Source of the DNA: an uncultured Bacillota bacterium
GTDB taxonomy: Bacteria; Bacillota; Clostridia; Peptostreptococcales; Anaerovoracaceae
Length of the DNA: 26,162 bases
Direction of reading: 5' to 3'
Assembly (NCBI GenBank): GCA_958448635.1
Contig: CAUDEQ010000022.1
Coordinates: 1 to 26,162 of the forward strand
Position numbers and translations under genes: made by a program. Each line of letters opens with the position of its first letter. The first letter of the stretch is position 1. Of this stretch, positions 7,504 through 15,293 are shown piece by piece. The notes beneath the pieces were generated by a model, which saw only the letters and a list, made by a program, of their open reading frames with translations, ran no database searches and was not told the DNA's origin.

Positions 7504-8859
7504 ATGAAGGATAAAAAAATACTTATAGTCGGAATGGGAAATTCAGGCAAGGCGGCTGCTCAGGCGATGGTGAAGCTGGGCGCCGAGGTATATGTGCAGG
7601 ACAGCAAGACTGAGGGCGATATGGATCCTCAGCTTCTCGCATTTTTAAAGGAAAAAAAGGTGACATGCTATTTCGGGGCTGTACCTGAAGACATGTCTGT
7701 ATTTGATATGCTCATACTGAGCCCGGGAGTATCTCCCGATCTGGGATTCATAAAGGAAGCCGAAGAAAAGGGTGCGGAGATCATAGGAGAGCTGGAGATC
7801 GCCTACAGAACAGGTCATGGAAAATACGTTGCCATCACAGGTACCAACGGCAAGACAACAACGACGACTCTTGTGGGCGAGATATACAAGGCTGCAGGTG
7901 AAAAAACATATGTTGTAGGCAATATAGGAACAGCTGTGATATCGAAGGCTCTTTCGGCCGATGATGACAGCTGGCTTATAACTGAGTGCAGCAGCTTTCA
8001 GCTGGAAACCATAAAGGAATTCAGACCTCAGGTTTCGGCAATACTCAACCTCACCGAGGATCATATGGACAGACATAAGACTTTGGAAAACTACGGAAAG
8101 GCGAAGGCTCGGATATTCATGAACCAACAGGAGGAGCAATACTGTGTGGTGAACTACGATGACAAGAGGTGCTTAGCCCTTGCAGATGGCTGTAGCGCCA
8201 AGGTCGTGCCCTTCAGCAGGCTGGAGGAATTGGAATTGGGCGCCTTTGTTAAGGATGGAGATATAGTTATCAGGAATGAAGGGGGAAGCATCGTGGAAAT
8301 CTGCGGAGCTCAGGAGCTTAAGATACCGGGATTACATAATCTGGAAAATGCATTGGCGGCATGCGCCATCGCTTACTTCGGAGGTGTGAAGCCTGAAGTG
8401 ATATCGGAGGTTCTGAAATCATTCTCAGGTGTGGAGCACAGAATAGAGCTTTGCAATGTTATAGATGGGATAAAATTCGTCAATGATTCAAAGGGAACTA
8501 ATCCCGATGCTGCGATAAAGGCCATAGAAGCGATGGAAAAGGACATCATACTCATTGCCGGAGGATATGACAAGGATGCTTCCTTTGATGAGTTTGTGGC
8601 CTCCTTTGACGGCAGGGTAAAGGCTTTGATGTTGTTGGGCAAGACGGCCACCAAGATAAAGGAAGCAGCAGAAAACGCAGGCTTTACCACATCCACAATA
8701 TTAAAGGATATGGATGCATGCGTAAGAGAAGCATACAGGATAGCGCAGCCGGGCGATGTGGTTCTCCTTTCTCCTGCATGCGCCAGCTGGGATATGTATA
8801 CCAGCTTTGAGCAGAGGGGACGACATTTCAAGGACTGTGTTAAAGCATTGGAAAGGTAA
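7504..8859 (+). CDS. murD: UDP-MurNAc-L-Ala:D-Glu ligase MurD
   Basis: MurD attaches D-glutamate to UDP-MurNAc-L-alanine with ATP in the cytoplasm. The 451-residue product has a Rossmann-like N-terminal uracil-binding domain (IVGMGNSGKA, 8-17), the P-loop GTNGKTTTT (113-121), NLTEDHMDRH (182-191), NDSKGTNPDA and the C-terminal SPACASWDMY block, all standard for MurD. The ATG at 7504 is chosen over an in-frame ATG at 7462 inside mraY. It gives the conserved N-terminus and follows AGAGG (7491-7495) at 8 nt. It lies between mraY and ftsW, the normal order. Confidence 0.95.
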   Translation: MKDKKILIVGMGNSGKAAAQAMVKLGAEVYVQDSKTEGDMDPQLLAFLKEKKVTCYFGAVPEDMSVFDMLILSPGVSPDLGFIKEAEEKGAEIIGELEIAYRTGHGKYVAITGTNGKTTTTTLVGEIYKAAGEKTYVVGNIGTAVISKALSADDDSWLITECSSFQLETIKEFRPQVSAILNLTEDHMDRHKTLENYGKAKARIFMNQQEEQYCVVNYDDKRCLALADGCSAKVVPFSRLEELELGAFVKDGDIVIRNEGGSIVEICGAQELKIPGLHNLENALAACAIAYFGGVKPEVISEVLKSFSGVEHRIELCNVIDGIKFVNDSKGTNPDAAIKAIEAMEKDIILIAGGYDKDASFDEFVASFDGRVKALMLLGKTATKIKEAAENAGFTTSTILKDMDACVREAYRIAQPGDVVLLSPACASWDMYTSFEQRGRHFKDCVKALER

Positions 8860-8868
8860 CCGTATCAA

Positions 8869-10017
8869 TTGAAAAAGAGGGCTAGGAAGACAGGAAAAAA
8901 CTTAAATCATTTCAAATCGGGTGATTACCTGCTGATGCTGTTTACGCTGATGCTGGTGATCTTCGGTATAATTATGGTGTTCAGCGCCAGCTACTACTAC
9001 TCCATAAGTCAGGACGGAACTGCATACAGCTATCTGATCAGGCATGGCGTGTGGGCTGTGCTGGGCTTCGGAGCCATGGTGTTCGGCGCCTGCTTCGACT
9101 ACAAGATGTACAGAAAGCTTGCGCTGCCGGCGCTGATAATAAGCATCGTGCTGTTGGTGCTGGTATTCACGCCGCTTGGAGAGACGAGAAACAATGCCAC
9201 CAGGTGGATAGGGGCGGGTCCCATAACCGTAATGCCGGGAGAACTGGCAAAGCCGGCAGCCATAATATTTGTAGCATGGTTTCTGAGTGAGGATATGGAT
9301 CGGATAAAGTCGGTAAAAAAAGGCATTTTACCGTTGCTGGCAGTAATGGCGGTGCTGGCGGGGCTTATCATAAAGCAGCCTAATCTGTCCACGGCGATTA
9401 CTGTATGCGGTATAATCGTTGCTATGATGCTGGTGGCGGGGATGAAATGGAGATATGTTTTCAGCACTCTGGGCATAGGCGCTGCAGGTATACTCAGCAT
9501 CCTGCTGTTCATGAAGGACAGCTACTGGTACACGAGACTGACGGCATTCACAGATCCATTTGCAGATCCGCTGGCTTCAGGCTATCAGGCGGTACAATCG
9601 TTGCTGGCTTTGGGCTCGGGAGGTTTGTTTGGAGTAGGCCTTGGAAAGAGCGTACAGAAGAATCTCTATCTGCCGGAGCCGCAGAACGATTTTATACTGG
9701 CCATAATCGGCGAAGAGCTGGGGTTTGTGGGAATTTTATGCATAATGATAGTATATTCTCTACTGATATGGAGAGGCATCCATATAGCCATAAATGCACC
9801 TGATCAGTTTAGCATGCTTCTGGCATCGGGTATAGTGCTGATGATCGCAATACAGGTAATTCTCAATATTGCCGTAGTGACCTCGTCAATACCTGCAACA
9901 GGCATCAATTTGCCATTCATAAGCTATGGAGGAAATGCGCTGCTGATCTTTATGTTCTCCATAGGAGTGCTGTTAAATATATCACGGCATGCGCCGAAAA
10001 ATTCAGGAGTTGAATGA
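8869..10017 (+). CDS. ftsW: Septal peptidoglycan glycosyltransferase FtsW (SEDS family)
   Basis: FtsW is the SEDS-family glycosyltransferase that polymerises lipid II at the septum with its partner class B PBP. The 382-residue product has about ten membrane segments and the family blocks VFSASYYYS (37-45), RWIGAGP, MPGELAKPA (122-130), QPNLSTA, LPEPQNDFILA (268-278; D274 aligns with the catalytic aspartate) and LPFISYGGNA (348-357). SpoVE is equally close in sequence, and the dcw position favours FtsW. The start is a TTG, because the family N-terminus (basic tail, then GDYLLMLFTL) begins there and the next in-frame ATG would remove it. The nearest SD (AAAGG, 8852-8856) is about 12 nt away, so initiation may be weak or coupled to murD, 9 nt upstream. 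Confidence 0.93.
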   Translation: MKKRARKTGKNLNHFKSGDYLLMLFTLMLVIFGIIMVFSASYYYSISQDGTAYSYLIRHGVWAVLGFGAMVFGACFDYKMYRKLALPALIISIVLLVLVFTPLGETRNNATRWIGAGPITVMPGELAKPAAIIFVAWFLSEDMDRIKSVKKGILPLLAVMAVLAGLIIKQPNLSTAITVCGIIVAMMLVAGMKWRYVFSTLGIGAAGILSILLFMKDSYWYTRLTAFTDPFADPLASGYQAVQSLLALGSGGLFGVGLGKSVQKNLYLPEPQNDFILAIIGEELGFVGILCIMIVYSLLIWRGIHIAINAPDQFSMLLASGIVLMIAIQVILNIAVVTSSIPATGINLPFISYGGNALLIFMFSIGVLLNISRHAPKNSGVE

Positions 10018-10018
10018 T

Positions 10019-11122
10019 ATGAGAGTTATAATGACAGGAGGGGGAACGGGAGGACATATATATCCTGCCGTTGCCATCGCAGATGAAATAAAAAGACGCA
10101 ACAGTAATGCTGAAATACTGTTTGTCGGCGCAGAGATAGGCATGGAAAAAAGGTTGGTGCCAAAAGCCGGATATAAGATAGAGCTCATACCTGTGGAAGG
10201 CTTTGAAAGAAGGCAAATACTGTGCAACCTTGGCATTTTGCAGAAGTATGCAAGTGCAAACATGAAGTCCAAAAGAATTATAAAGAAATTCAGACCTGAT
10301 GTTGTGATTGGGACAGGCGGGTATGCCAGCCTGCCGGTAATCAGAACGGCTCAGAAAATGGGCATTCCGACGTATATACACGAGCAGAATGCGTTCCCGG
10401 GAATTTCAAATAAAATACAGGAAAAAAAAGCATTGAAGGTTTTCCTGGGCTTTGAAGAAGGCTCCAAATTCTTTAAGCATCCTGAAAAACATGTGGTTAC
10501 GGGAAATCCCGTAAGGAGTGATTTTATCAACGTTGACAGAAACAAGGCGAGAAAAGAGCTGGGATTCAAGGAGGATGACTTCGTGCTGTTGGCATTTGGA
10601 GGGAGTCAGGGAGCAGCCAGAGTAAATCGAGCAATGATGAAAGTTATAGAAGCATTTAACGGCCTTGATGATATCAAGATATGTCTTGGTACAGGTAAGG
10701 ATTACTACGGTGTGATATTAAAGGAGTTTGAAGAAAGCGGAATAACCCTTGGAGAAAATATAAGAGTGATGGAATACATCGATGACATGCCGGGGTATCT
10801 TTCCTCCTCGGATATCGTGGTGAGCAGAAGCGGTGCATTAACTGTGGCAGAAGTGACGGTCTGCGGTAGGCCGGCATTGTTCATACCATCGCCAAATGTT
10901 TCGGGAAATCATCAGTACTTCAATGCCAGAGCAGTTGAGGAAAAGGGGGGCGCTATTATTGTAGAGGAAAAGGAGCTTGATGGTGACAAACTCGTATCTA
11001 ATATTTTGAAGCTCAAGAATGACCCGCAGCTGCTTAAGGATATGTCTGAAAAAAGCAAGGGCTGCGCTTTGCCTGAAGCGGTGATGACCATATGCGACAA
11101 TGTATTCGCCACATACAAATAA
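10019..11122 (+). CDS. murG: UDP-GlcNAc:lipid I GlcNAc transferase MurG
   Basis: MurG adds GlcNAc to lipid I, giving lipid II on the cytoplasmic membrane face. The 367-residue GT-B protein shows the glycine loop GGGTGGH (7-13), HEQN (121-124), the second glycine loop GGSQG (194-198) and the UDP-GlcNAc-binding SRSGALTVAE block (269-278). The start at 10019 fits the conserved MRVIMTGGGTGG N-terminus and an AGGAG SD at 10005-10009. An earlier in-frame ATG at 9989 lies within ftsW. The ftsW stop is 1 nt upstream, so the genes are probably coupled. A hairpin follows the stop. Confidence 0.96.
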   Translation: MRVIMTGGGTGGHIYPAVAIADEIKRRNSNAEILFVGAEIGMEKRLVPKAGYKIELIPVEGFERRQILCNLGILQKYASANMKSKRIIKKFRPDVVIGTGGYASLPVIRTAQKMGIPTYIHEQNAFPGISNKIQEKKALKVFLGFEEGSKFFKHPEKHVVTGNPVRSDFINVDRNKARKELGFKEDDFVLLAFGGSQGAARVNRAMMKVIEAFNGLDDIKICLGTGKDYYGVILKEFEESGITLGENIRVMEYIDDMPGYLSSSDIVVSRSGALTVAEVTVCGRPALFIPSPNVSGNHQYFNARAVEEKGGAIIVEEKELDGDKLVSNILKLKNDPQLLKDMSEKSKGCALPEAVMTICDNVFATYK

Positions 11123-11136
11123 GTAACGGAAATTAT

Positions 11137-11179
11137 ACCTCCGACATATTATGAAATATGTTTCGGAGGTGTTTTTTTT
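11137..11179 (+). promoter_or_regulatory. Terminator-like hairpin that sequesters the murA SD
   Basis: ACCTCCGA (11137-11144) pairs with TCGGAGGT (11163-11170), and CATATT (11145-11150) pairs with AATATG (11155-11160). The loop is ATGA and a TT bulge (11161-11162) interrupts the 3' arm. Eight T residues follow (11172-11179). The 3' arm contains the murA SD (GGAGGTG, 11165-11171) and the last two Us belong to the UUG start. It could stop transcription after murG, mask the SD, or both. Leaderless transcription past it is unlikely because I see no promoter between it and murA. Confidence 0.75.
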
Positions 11180-12434
11180 GAGCGAATATCATATAAAAGG
11201 CGGGCGAGCGCTTGAGGGAGAAGTTGAAATTTCGGGAGCCAAAAACGCTGCACTGCCGATACTGGCAGCATCCATCGTCGCCGGAGGAGAAAGCTTGCTG
11301 ACGTCATGTCCCCGGATATCGGATGTGGACAGTATGACGGAGATACTTTCCTCGTTGGGATGCAGGATCTCAATGAATGACGGAACGCTGTCGGTGGATT
11401 CGTCTGATATGGGGAGCTGCAGTATACCGCATCATCTGATGGAGAAGATGCGTTCCAGTGTCTTCCTGGCGGGCTCGCTGCTGGCACGCTGCGGTGAAGC
11501 GACAATCAGCAGACCGGGAGGATGCAATATAGGCAGCAGACCTATAGATATACATATAGAGGGGTTAAAAAGGCTTGGTGCTGAGGTGAAGGCCGGTGAA
11601 GATACAATAAAAATTAAAGGAAGCCATCTCAGAGGATGTGACATACCGTTGCCGTATCCCAGCGTGGGAGCCACTGAGAATATTATGATGGCGGCTCTGG
11701 CGGCAGAAGGTGCGACCAGGATAATCAACAGCGCCAGGGAGCCTGAAATAGTTGATCTTCAGGAGTATATAAACAAGTGCGGCGGCAAGGTGTCGGGGGC
11801 AGGGACGGGCGTCATAACCGTCGAAGGAAGAAGAAGGCTGCGTGGCTGCAGGCACAGGATAATGCCTGACAGGATAGAGGCGGGAACGTATATGCTGATG
11901 GCTCTTGGTACAGGAGGCAGGATTTTTCTGAAGAACATTGGTCTGGAGCATCTGAAGGCTCTTGTTGACATTATGACGGAGGCGGGCTTTTACATTGCAG
12001 AGGATAAGGACGGGATCATGTGTATGTCTTCGGGAAACGAGAAAATAAGAAGACGTATTTCTACAGGTCCTTATCCGGGATTTCCAACGGATCTTCAGCC
12101 TCAGATGACGGCTTTCCTTACCACAAGAGGGAAAGGCTCGGTGATGGAGGAAAATGTATTCGAAAAAAGAACGGAATATGGAAATGAGCTGAAAAAAATG
12201 GGTGCAGATATTGAAATATCGGAAAAACAAGTTATAATAAGAAATAACAACATATTGTATGGTGCCCGGGTGGAGGCAAAAGACTTGAGGGGCGGTGCTG
12301 CTCTGATGATTGCAGGTTTCATGGCTGAAGGTGAGACGATTATATCAAACACTAAATATATTAAAAGGGGATACAGCAGACCTGTTGAGAAAATCAGAGG
12401 TCTGGGCGGTCAGATAACGGAAAATGAAAGGTGA
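11178..12434 (+). CDS. murA: UDP-GlcNAc 1-carboxyvinyltransferase MurA
   Basis: MurA transfers enolpyruvate from phosphoenolpyruvate to UDP-GlcNAc, the first committed step of peptidoglycan synthesis and the target of fosfomycin. The 418-residue product has EISGAKNAALP (17-27, with the active-site K22/N23 pair) and the catalytic loop RPGGCNIGSRPIDIH (112-126). Its Cys116 aligns with E. coli Cys115, which predicts fosfomycin sensitivity at the target. The start is a TTG at 11178, giving MSEYHIKGG, because an ideal SD (GGAGGTG) ends 6 nt upstream. The in-frame ATG at 11151 lies in the hairpin loop and has no SD. The gene overlaps ftsQ by 11 nt. Confidence 0.94.
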   Translation: MSEYHIKGGRALEGEVEISGAKNAALPILAASIVAGGESLLTSCPRISDVDSMTEILSSLGCRISMNDGTLSVDSSDMGSCSIPHHLMEKMRSSVFLAGSLLARCGEATISRPGGCNIGSRPIDIHIEGLKRLGAEVKAGEDTIKIKGSHLRGCDIPLPYPSVGATENIMMAALAAEGATRIINSAREPEIVDLQEYINKCGGKVSGAGTGVITVEGRRRLRGCRHRIMPDRIEAGTYMLMALGTGGRIFLKNIGLEHLKALVDIMTEAGFYIAEDKDGIMCMSSGNEKIRRRISTGPYPGFPTDLQPQMTAFLTTRGKGSVMEENVFEKRTEYGNELKKMGADIEISEKQVIIRNNNILYGARVEAKDLRGGAALMIAGFMAEGETIISNTKYIKRGYSRPVEKIRGLGGQITENER

Positions 12435-13176
12435 AAATCGTACAGAAAAAAGTATCAGAAAGAAGAAGAGACGCAAAAAACGGTATTTGCTGCGGTTTAT
12501 TGTATTTCTGCTGTTGTGCACAGGAATATACTTCGCTCTTCATATAGAATATTTTACCGTTGACGGCATAACTGTGGCAGGGAACAAGGATATTCCGGAC
12601 AGCGAGATCGTGAAGCTGTCGGAAATCAAGGTGGGCGATAATATATTCGATTCATTTGCCTTCCTCGCCGAAAGACGCATAAAGAAAAACCTGTATGTGG
12701 AGGACGTGAACGTCAGCAGAAAGCTGCCCAACAGGATAGAAATAATAGTTACGGAGCGCAGCGGGAAGGCTCAGCTGGTAATGGGCAAGCAATTCGTCAT
12801 AATAGACAATGACGGACAGGTGCTTGAAATTGCCCGAGAGGAAAAGGAAGCTACGCTGCTGATGAACATCAAGGTAAAAAAGGCCAAGGAAGGAAAGGAT
12901 ATAGAGGTCGACAAGACGGCTGCATACAACAAGGCGATGGACATAGTTGCGGCGGCGGAAAAGGGGGACCTGTTCTTCAAAAAGATCGATGTCAGAGGGG
13001 CTTCTGTGGATGCGTACATATACGATGGTCTCATATGCCGCGGCGAATACCGGGACATGCTGACCAGTATCGATTCCGGGGCGCTGAAGGCGGTGGTTTT
13101 CGACCTGTATCAGAAGGATATCGAAAGCGGTATTATCAACGTCAGGAGCAATAATTATTGTTCCTTTACGCCGTAA
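12424..13176 (+). CDS. ftsQ: Cell division protein FtsQ/DivIB
   Basis: FtsQ/DivIB is a bitopic divisome protein that binds FtsL and FtsB/DivIC outside the membrane. The 250-residue product has a very basic cytoplasmic N-terminus (10-20), one transmembrane segment (about 21-39), a POTRA domain starting YFTVDGITVAGNKDIPDSEI (43-62) and extending to about 113 (SRKLPNRIEIIVTER), then the FtsQ beta domain. Length is typical for Firmicutes. It starts inside the 3' end of murA (11-nt overlap) with only a weak GGA-type ribosome site, so translational coupling is likely. Its C-terminal codons contain the -35 of the ftsZ promoter. Confidence 0.9.
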   Translation: MKGENRTEKSIRKKKRRKKRYLLRFIVFLLLCTGIYFALHIEYFTVDGITVAGNKDIPDSEIVKLSEIKVGDNIFDSFAFLAERRIKKNLYVEDVNVSRKLPNRIEIIVTERSGKAQLVMGKQFVIIDNDGQVLEIAREEKEATLLMNIKVKKAKEGKDIEVDKTAAYNKAMDIVAAAEKGDLFFKKIDVRGASVDAYIYDGLICRGEYRDMLTSIDSGALKAVVFDLYQKDIESGIINVRSNNYCSFTP

Positions 13177-13193
13177 AAAATGTATGGTATAAT
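13165..13193 (+). promoter_or_regulatory. ftsZ promoter with extended -10
   Basis: TTTACG (13165-13170) and a perfect TATAAT (13188-13193) are spaced by 17 nt, and TG at 13185-13186 makes the -10 extended (TGnTATAAT). The -35 lies within the last codons of ftsQ. The predicted start near 13200 leaves about 34 nt of leader with a strong SD (GGGAGGT, 13219-13225). This would allow ftsZ to be expressed above the rest of the cluster. Confidence 0.7.
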
Positions 13194-13233
13194 TAAAATG
13201 TTAATTTATTAAGATTATGGGAGGTACTTCTGA

Positions 13234-14331
13234 ATGTTACAATTTGAGATGAATGACTCGACGCTGCAGGAGATAAAAGTAATCGGAGTAGGCGGCGGTG
13301 GATGTAACGCAGTTAACAGAATGATAGAAGGCGGGATGAAGGGCGTGTCTTTTGTGGCAGTAAACACGGACAAGCAGGCTCTCGCAAAAAGCAAGGCAGA
13401 AACAAAAATCCAGATAGGAGAAAAGCTGACGAAGGGACTTGGCGCTGGCGGAAATCCTGAGATAGGACAGAAATCAGCTGAAGAGAACCTTGAAGATCTC
13501 GAAAAGTTCATTGCCGGTTCCGACATGGTGTTCGTAACATGCGGAATGGGCGGAGGCACGGGAACAGGGGCTGCACCTATAATCGCCAAGATCGCCAAGG
13601 ATATGGGAATACTTACGGTCGGAGTTGTAACAAGACCTTTCAGATTTGAAGGAAGAAAAAGAGGAGAGCATGCTGATCTGGGAATCAAATTCCTGAAAAA
13701 GTATGTTGACTCTCTTGTAGTGGTACCTAATGATAAATTACTTGAAACAGTGGAAGAACAGACATCACTGCTGGAGGCATTTGCCATGGCGGACGATGTA
13801 CTGAAGCTGGGCGTTCAGGGTATATCCGATATAATCGTAGACGACGCACTGATAAATCTGGACTTCGCAGATGTTACGACCATTATGAAGGACAGAGGCA
13901 TCGTACATATGGGAGTAGGTACAGGCAGAGGCGAAACGAAGATCGACGACGCAGTAAGAAGCGCTGTGGACAGCCCGCTGCTTGAAACCAAGATATCGGG
14001 AGCAAGAGCAGTTCTCATCAACATCACAGGCGGCAGAGATCTTACCATGTTCGATGTGGATAAGGTTGCCACTCAGATTGATGAAGAGGCTGACGATAAC
14101 GCCATCATCATCCTGGGAGCTTCAATCAAAGAGGATATGCAGGATGAGATATCCGTTACTGTCATCGCAGCAGGCTTTGAGAAGCCGGGCAGCGTAGATA
14201 TCCTCAACAGCCCTGTTATTCCTAACAATACAGCAGAGAATGCAGAGCCGGCAAACGAGGAAGCGCCTGCCAAGGAAAATGTTTACAAAGGAACTTCACG
14301 CATTGATATCCCTACATTCTTACAGAGATAA
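13234..14331 (+). CDS. ftsZ: Cell division GTPase FtsZ
   Basis: FtsZ is the tubulin-like GTPase that forms the cytokinetic Z ring. The 365-residue product shows the N-terminal nucleotide-binding GVGGGGCNAVNRM (18-30), the tubulin signature GGGTGTG (106-112), the catalytic T7 loop NLDFADV (208-214), a short acidic and Pro-rich linker (about 328-350) and the conserved C-terminal peptide IDIPTFLQR, which binds partners such as SepF, FtsA and ZapA-related factors. The linker is short. ATG 13234 has an SD 8 nt upstream and its own promoter. ftsA, the usual upstream neighbour, is absent from the cluster. The stop codon overlaps an AGGGAG sequence (14331-14336). Confidence 0.98.
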   Translation: MLQFEMNDSTLQEIKVIGVGGGGCNAVNRMIEGGMKGVSFVAVNTDKQALAKSKAETKIQIGEKLTKGLGAGGNPEIGQKSAEENLEDLEKFIAGSDMVFVTCGMGGGTGTGAAPIIAKIAKDMGILTVGVVTRPFRFEGRKRGEHADLGIKFLKKYVDSLVVVPNDKLLETVEEQTSLLEAFAMADDVLKLGVQGISDIIVDDALINLDFADVTTIMKDRGIVHMGVGTGRGETKIDDAVRSAVDSPLLETKISGARAVLINITGGRDLTMFDVDKVATQIDEEADDNAIIILGASIKEDMQDEISVTVIAAGFEKPGSVDILNSPVIPNNTAENAEPANEEAPAKENVYKGTSRIDIPTFLQR

Positions 14332-14346
14332 GGGAGCGAAACGCTT

Positions 14347-14469
14347 ATGGACAAGGTCGGCTATAACGATGTTTTTCGACAGCCGGCTTTGCTGACGCCC
14401 TCCTTGGAAACACAGTATCTGAGGAGCAGGTCGTCAATATCGCAAGCGGATATTTCCTATATAATATAA
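14347..14469 (+). CDS. Possible 40-codon ORF (leader peptide?)
   Basis: An ATG at 14347 opens a 40-residue frame (begins MDKVGYNDVF, ends ISYII) that stops at 14467-14469, one base before the terminator hairpin. AGGGAG (14331-14336) lies 10 nt upstream of the ATG. No family is recognised and it is not enriched in Phe codons, which argues against a pheST-type leader peptide. A second frame across 14390-14465 also reads as plausible protein, so this may be a decayed gene. It could equally be a chance ORF. Confidence 0.22.
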   Translation: MDKVGYNDVFRQPALLTPSLETQYLRSRSSISQADISYII

Positions 14470-14470
14470 T

Positions 14471-14494
14471 AGCCGGTCAAAAGCCGGCTTTTTT
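14471..14494 (+). terminator. Terminator between ftsZ and the TrmH gene
   Basis: AGCCGG (14471-14476) pairs with CCGGCT (14484-14489) around a 7-nt loop, followed by six T residues (14489-14494). It lies only 7 nt before the next ATG. The whole octamer AGCCGGCT also occurs at 14381-14388, where it can pair with GTCGGCT at 14356-14362, so alternative folds are possible. I see no T-box consensus in this spacer. Confidence 0.75.
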
Positions 14495-14501
14495 CCAGTT
14501 T

Positions 14502-15287
14502 ATGAGAACAATAAAATCAAAGGACAACAGCATATACAAGGCGGCAGTCAGGCTCACCAGGAAGAAATATCGAGACGAGACGGGGCTGTATCTGTTGGAA
14601 GGAATCAAGCCGCTTCAGGATGCGTTTTCCATGGGAGTCGGGATAAGAACCGTGTTTTTGCGGGATGACACCGTAACCGAAGAGAGCTTTCCTTCGGAAA
14701 AATGCATAAGCCTTGACGAAAAGCTCTTTGCAAGGCTTTCCGATACGGAAACCTCCCAGGGGGTAATCGCAGTGGCGGAGCAGAAAAAGCTGTCCCTCGA
14801 TGAATTCGCAGAGGCTGTTTCCGTGGGGACGGGAAATATCGTAGTCATGGACAGACTGCAGGATCCCGGCAACATAGGAACTATAATAAGGACGGCAGAG
14901 GCTGCCGGATACAGGGGCATCGTCATGATGACGGGAAGCGGCGACGTTTACTCGCCCAAGGTGGTGAGAGCTGCGGCGGGCTCCCTTTTCAGGATGCCGG
15001 TGATTCATGCGGCGGATCCACGGGAGGTGTCAGCCATAGCGAAGAGTCTGGGAAAGAAGCTTGCCGTAACATGTCTTGAGGACGCCCAAAGCTGCTTTGA
15101 TGCCGACCTCAGCGAGAACATAGCGCTGGTTATCGGAAATGAGGGCAGGGGCGTAAGCAGTCAGCTGCTTGACCTTGCGGATATGAGGGTAAGGATACCC
15201 ATGGAGGGAAGCATAGAATCCCTAAATGCGGCGGTGGCGGCCGGAATACTTATGTATCAGTCACAGAAGAAAAACAATGAGAGGTAA
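14502..15287 (+). CDS. TrmH/SpoU family RNA 2'-O-methyltransferase
   Basis: This is a SPOUT-class methyltransferase predicted to 2'-O-methylate rRNA or tRNA ribose with SAM. The 261-residue product has an N-terminal substrate-binding domain (EGLFLIEG-type YLLEGIKPLQDA, 30-41) and the three SpoU motifs: DPGNIGTIIRTAEA (121-134), IGNEGRGVS (211-219) and IPMEGSIESLNAAVA (232-246). These form the trefoil knot that binds SAM. It sits directly before pheS, as in many Firmicutes (the ysgA position). The target nucleotide cannot be assigned. The ATG at 14502 starts at the family N-terminus but has no SD, and it lies just after a terminator, so its own transcription start is unclear. Confidence 0.88.
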   Translation: MRTIKSKDNSIYKAAVRLTRKKYRDETGLYLLEGIKPLQDAFSMGVGIRTVFLRDDTVTEESFPSEKCISLDEKLFARLSDTETSQGVIAVAEQKKLSLDEFAEAVSVGTGNIVVMDRLQDPGNIGTIIRTAEAAGYRGIVMMTGSGDVYSPKVVRAAAGSLFRMPVIHAADPREVSAIAKSLGKKLAVTCLEDAQSCFDADLSENIALVIGNEGRGVSSQLLDLADMRVRIPMEGSIESLNAAVAAGILMYQSQKKNNER

Positions 15288-15293
15288 AGAAAC

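Noticed and set aside
11151..11177. ATG at 11151 as the murA start
   Set aside because: It lies in the hairpin loop without an SD. The TTG at 11178 has an ideal SD 6 nt upstream and gives the conserved N-terminus.
11565..12230. 221-codon minus-strand ORF inside murA
   Set aside because: It is antisense to murA, with Cys/His-rich composition typical of a shadow frame.
14332..14501. T-box riboswitch before pheST
   Set aside because: No T-box consensus or specifier-type structure was seen in the spacer; only a simple terminator and repeats of AGCCGGCT.
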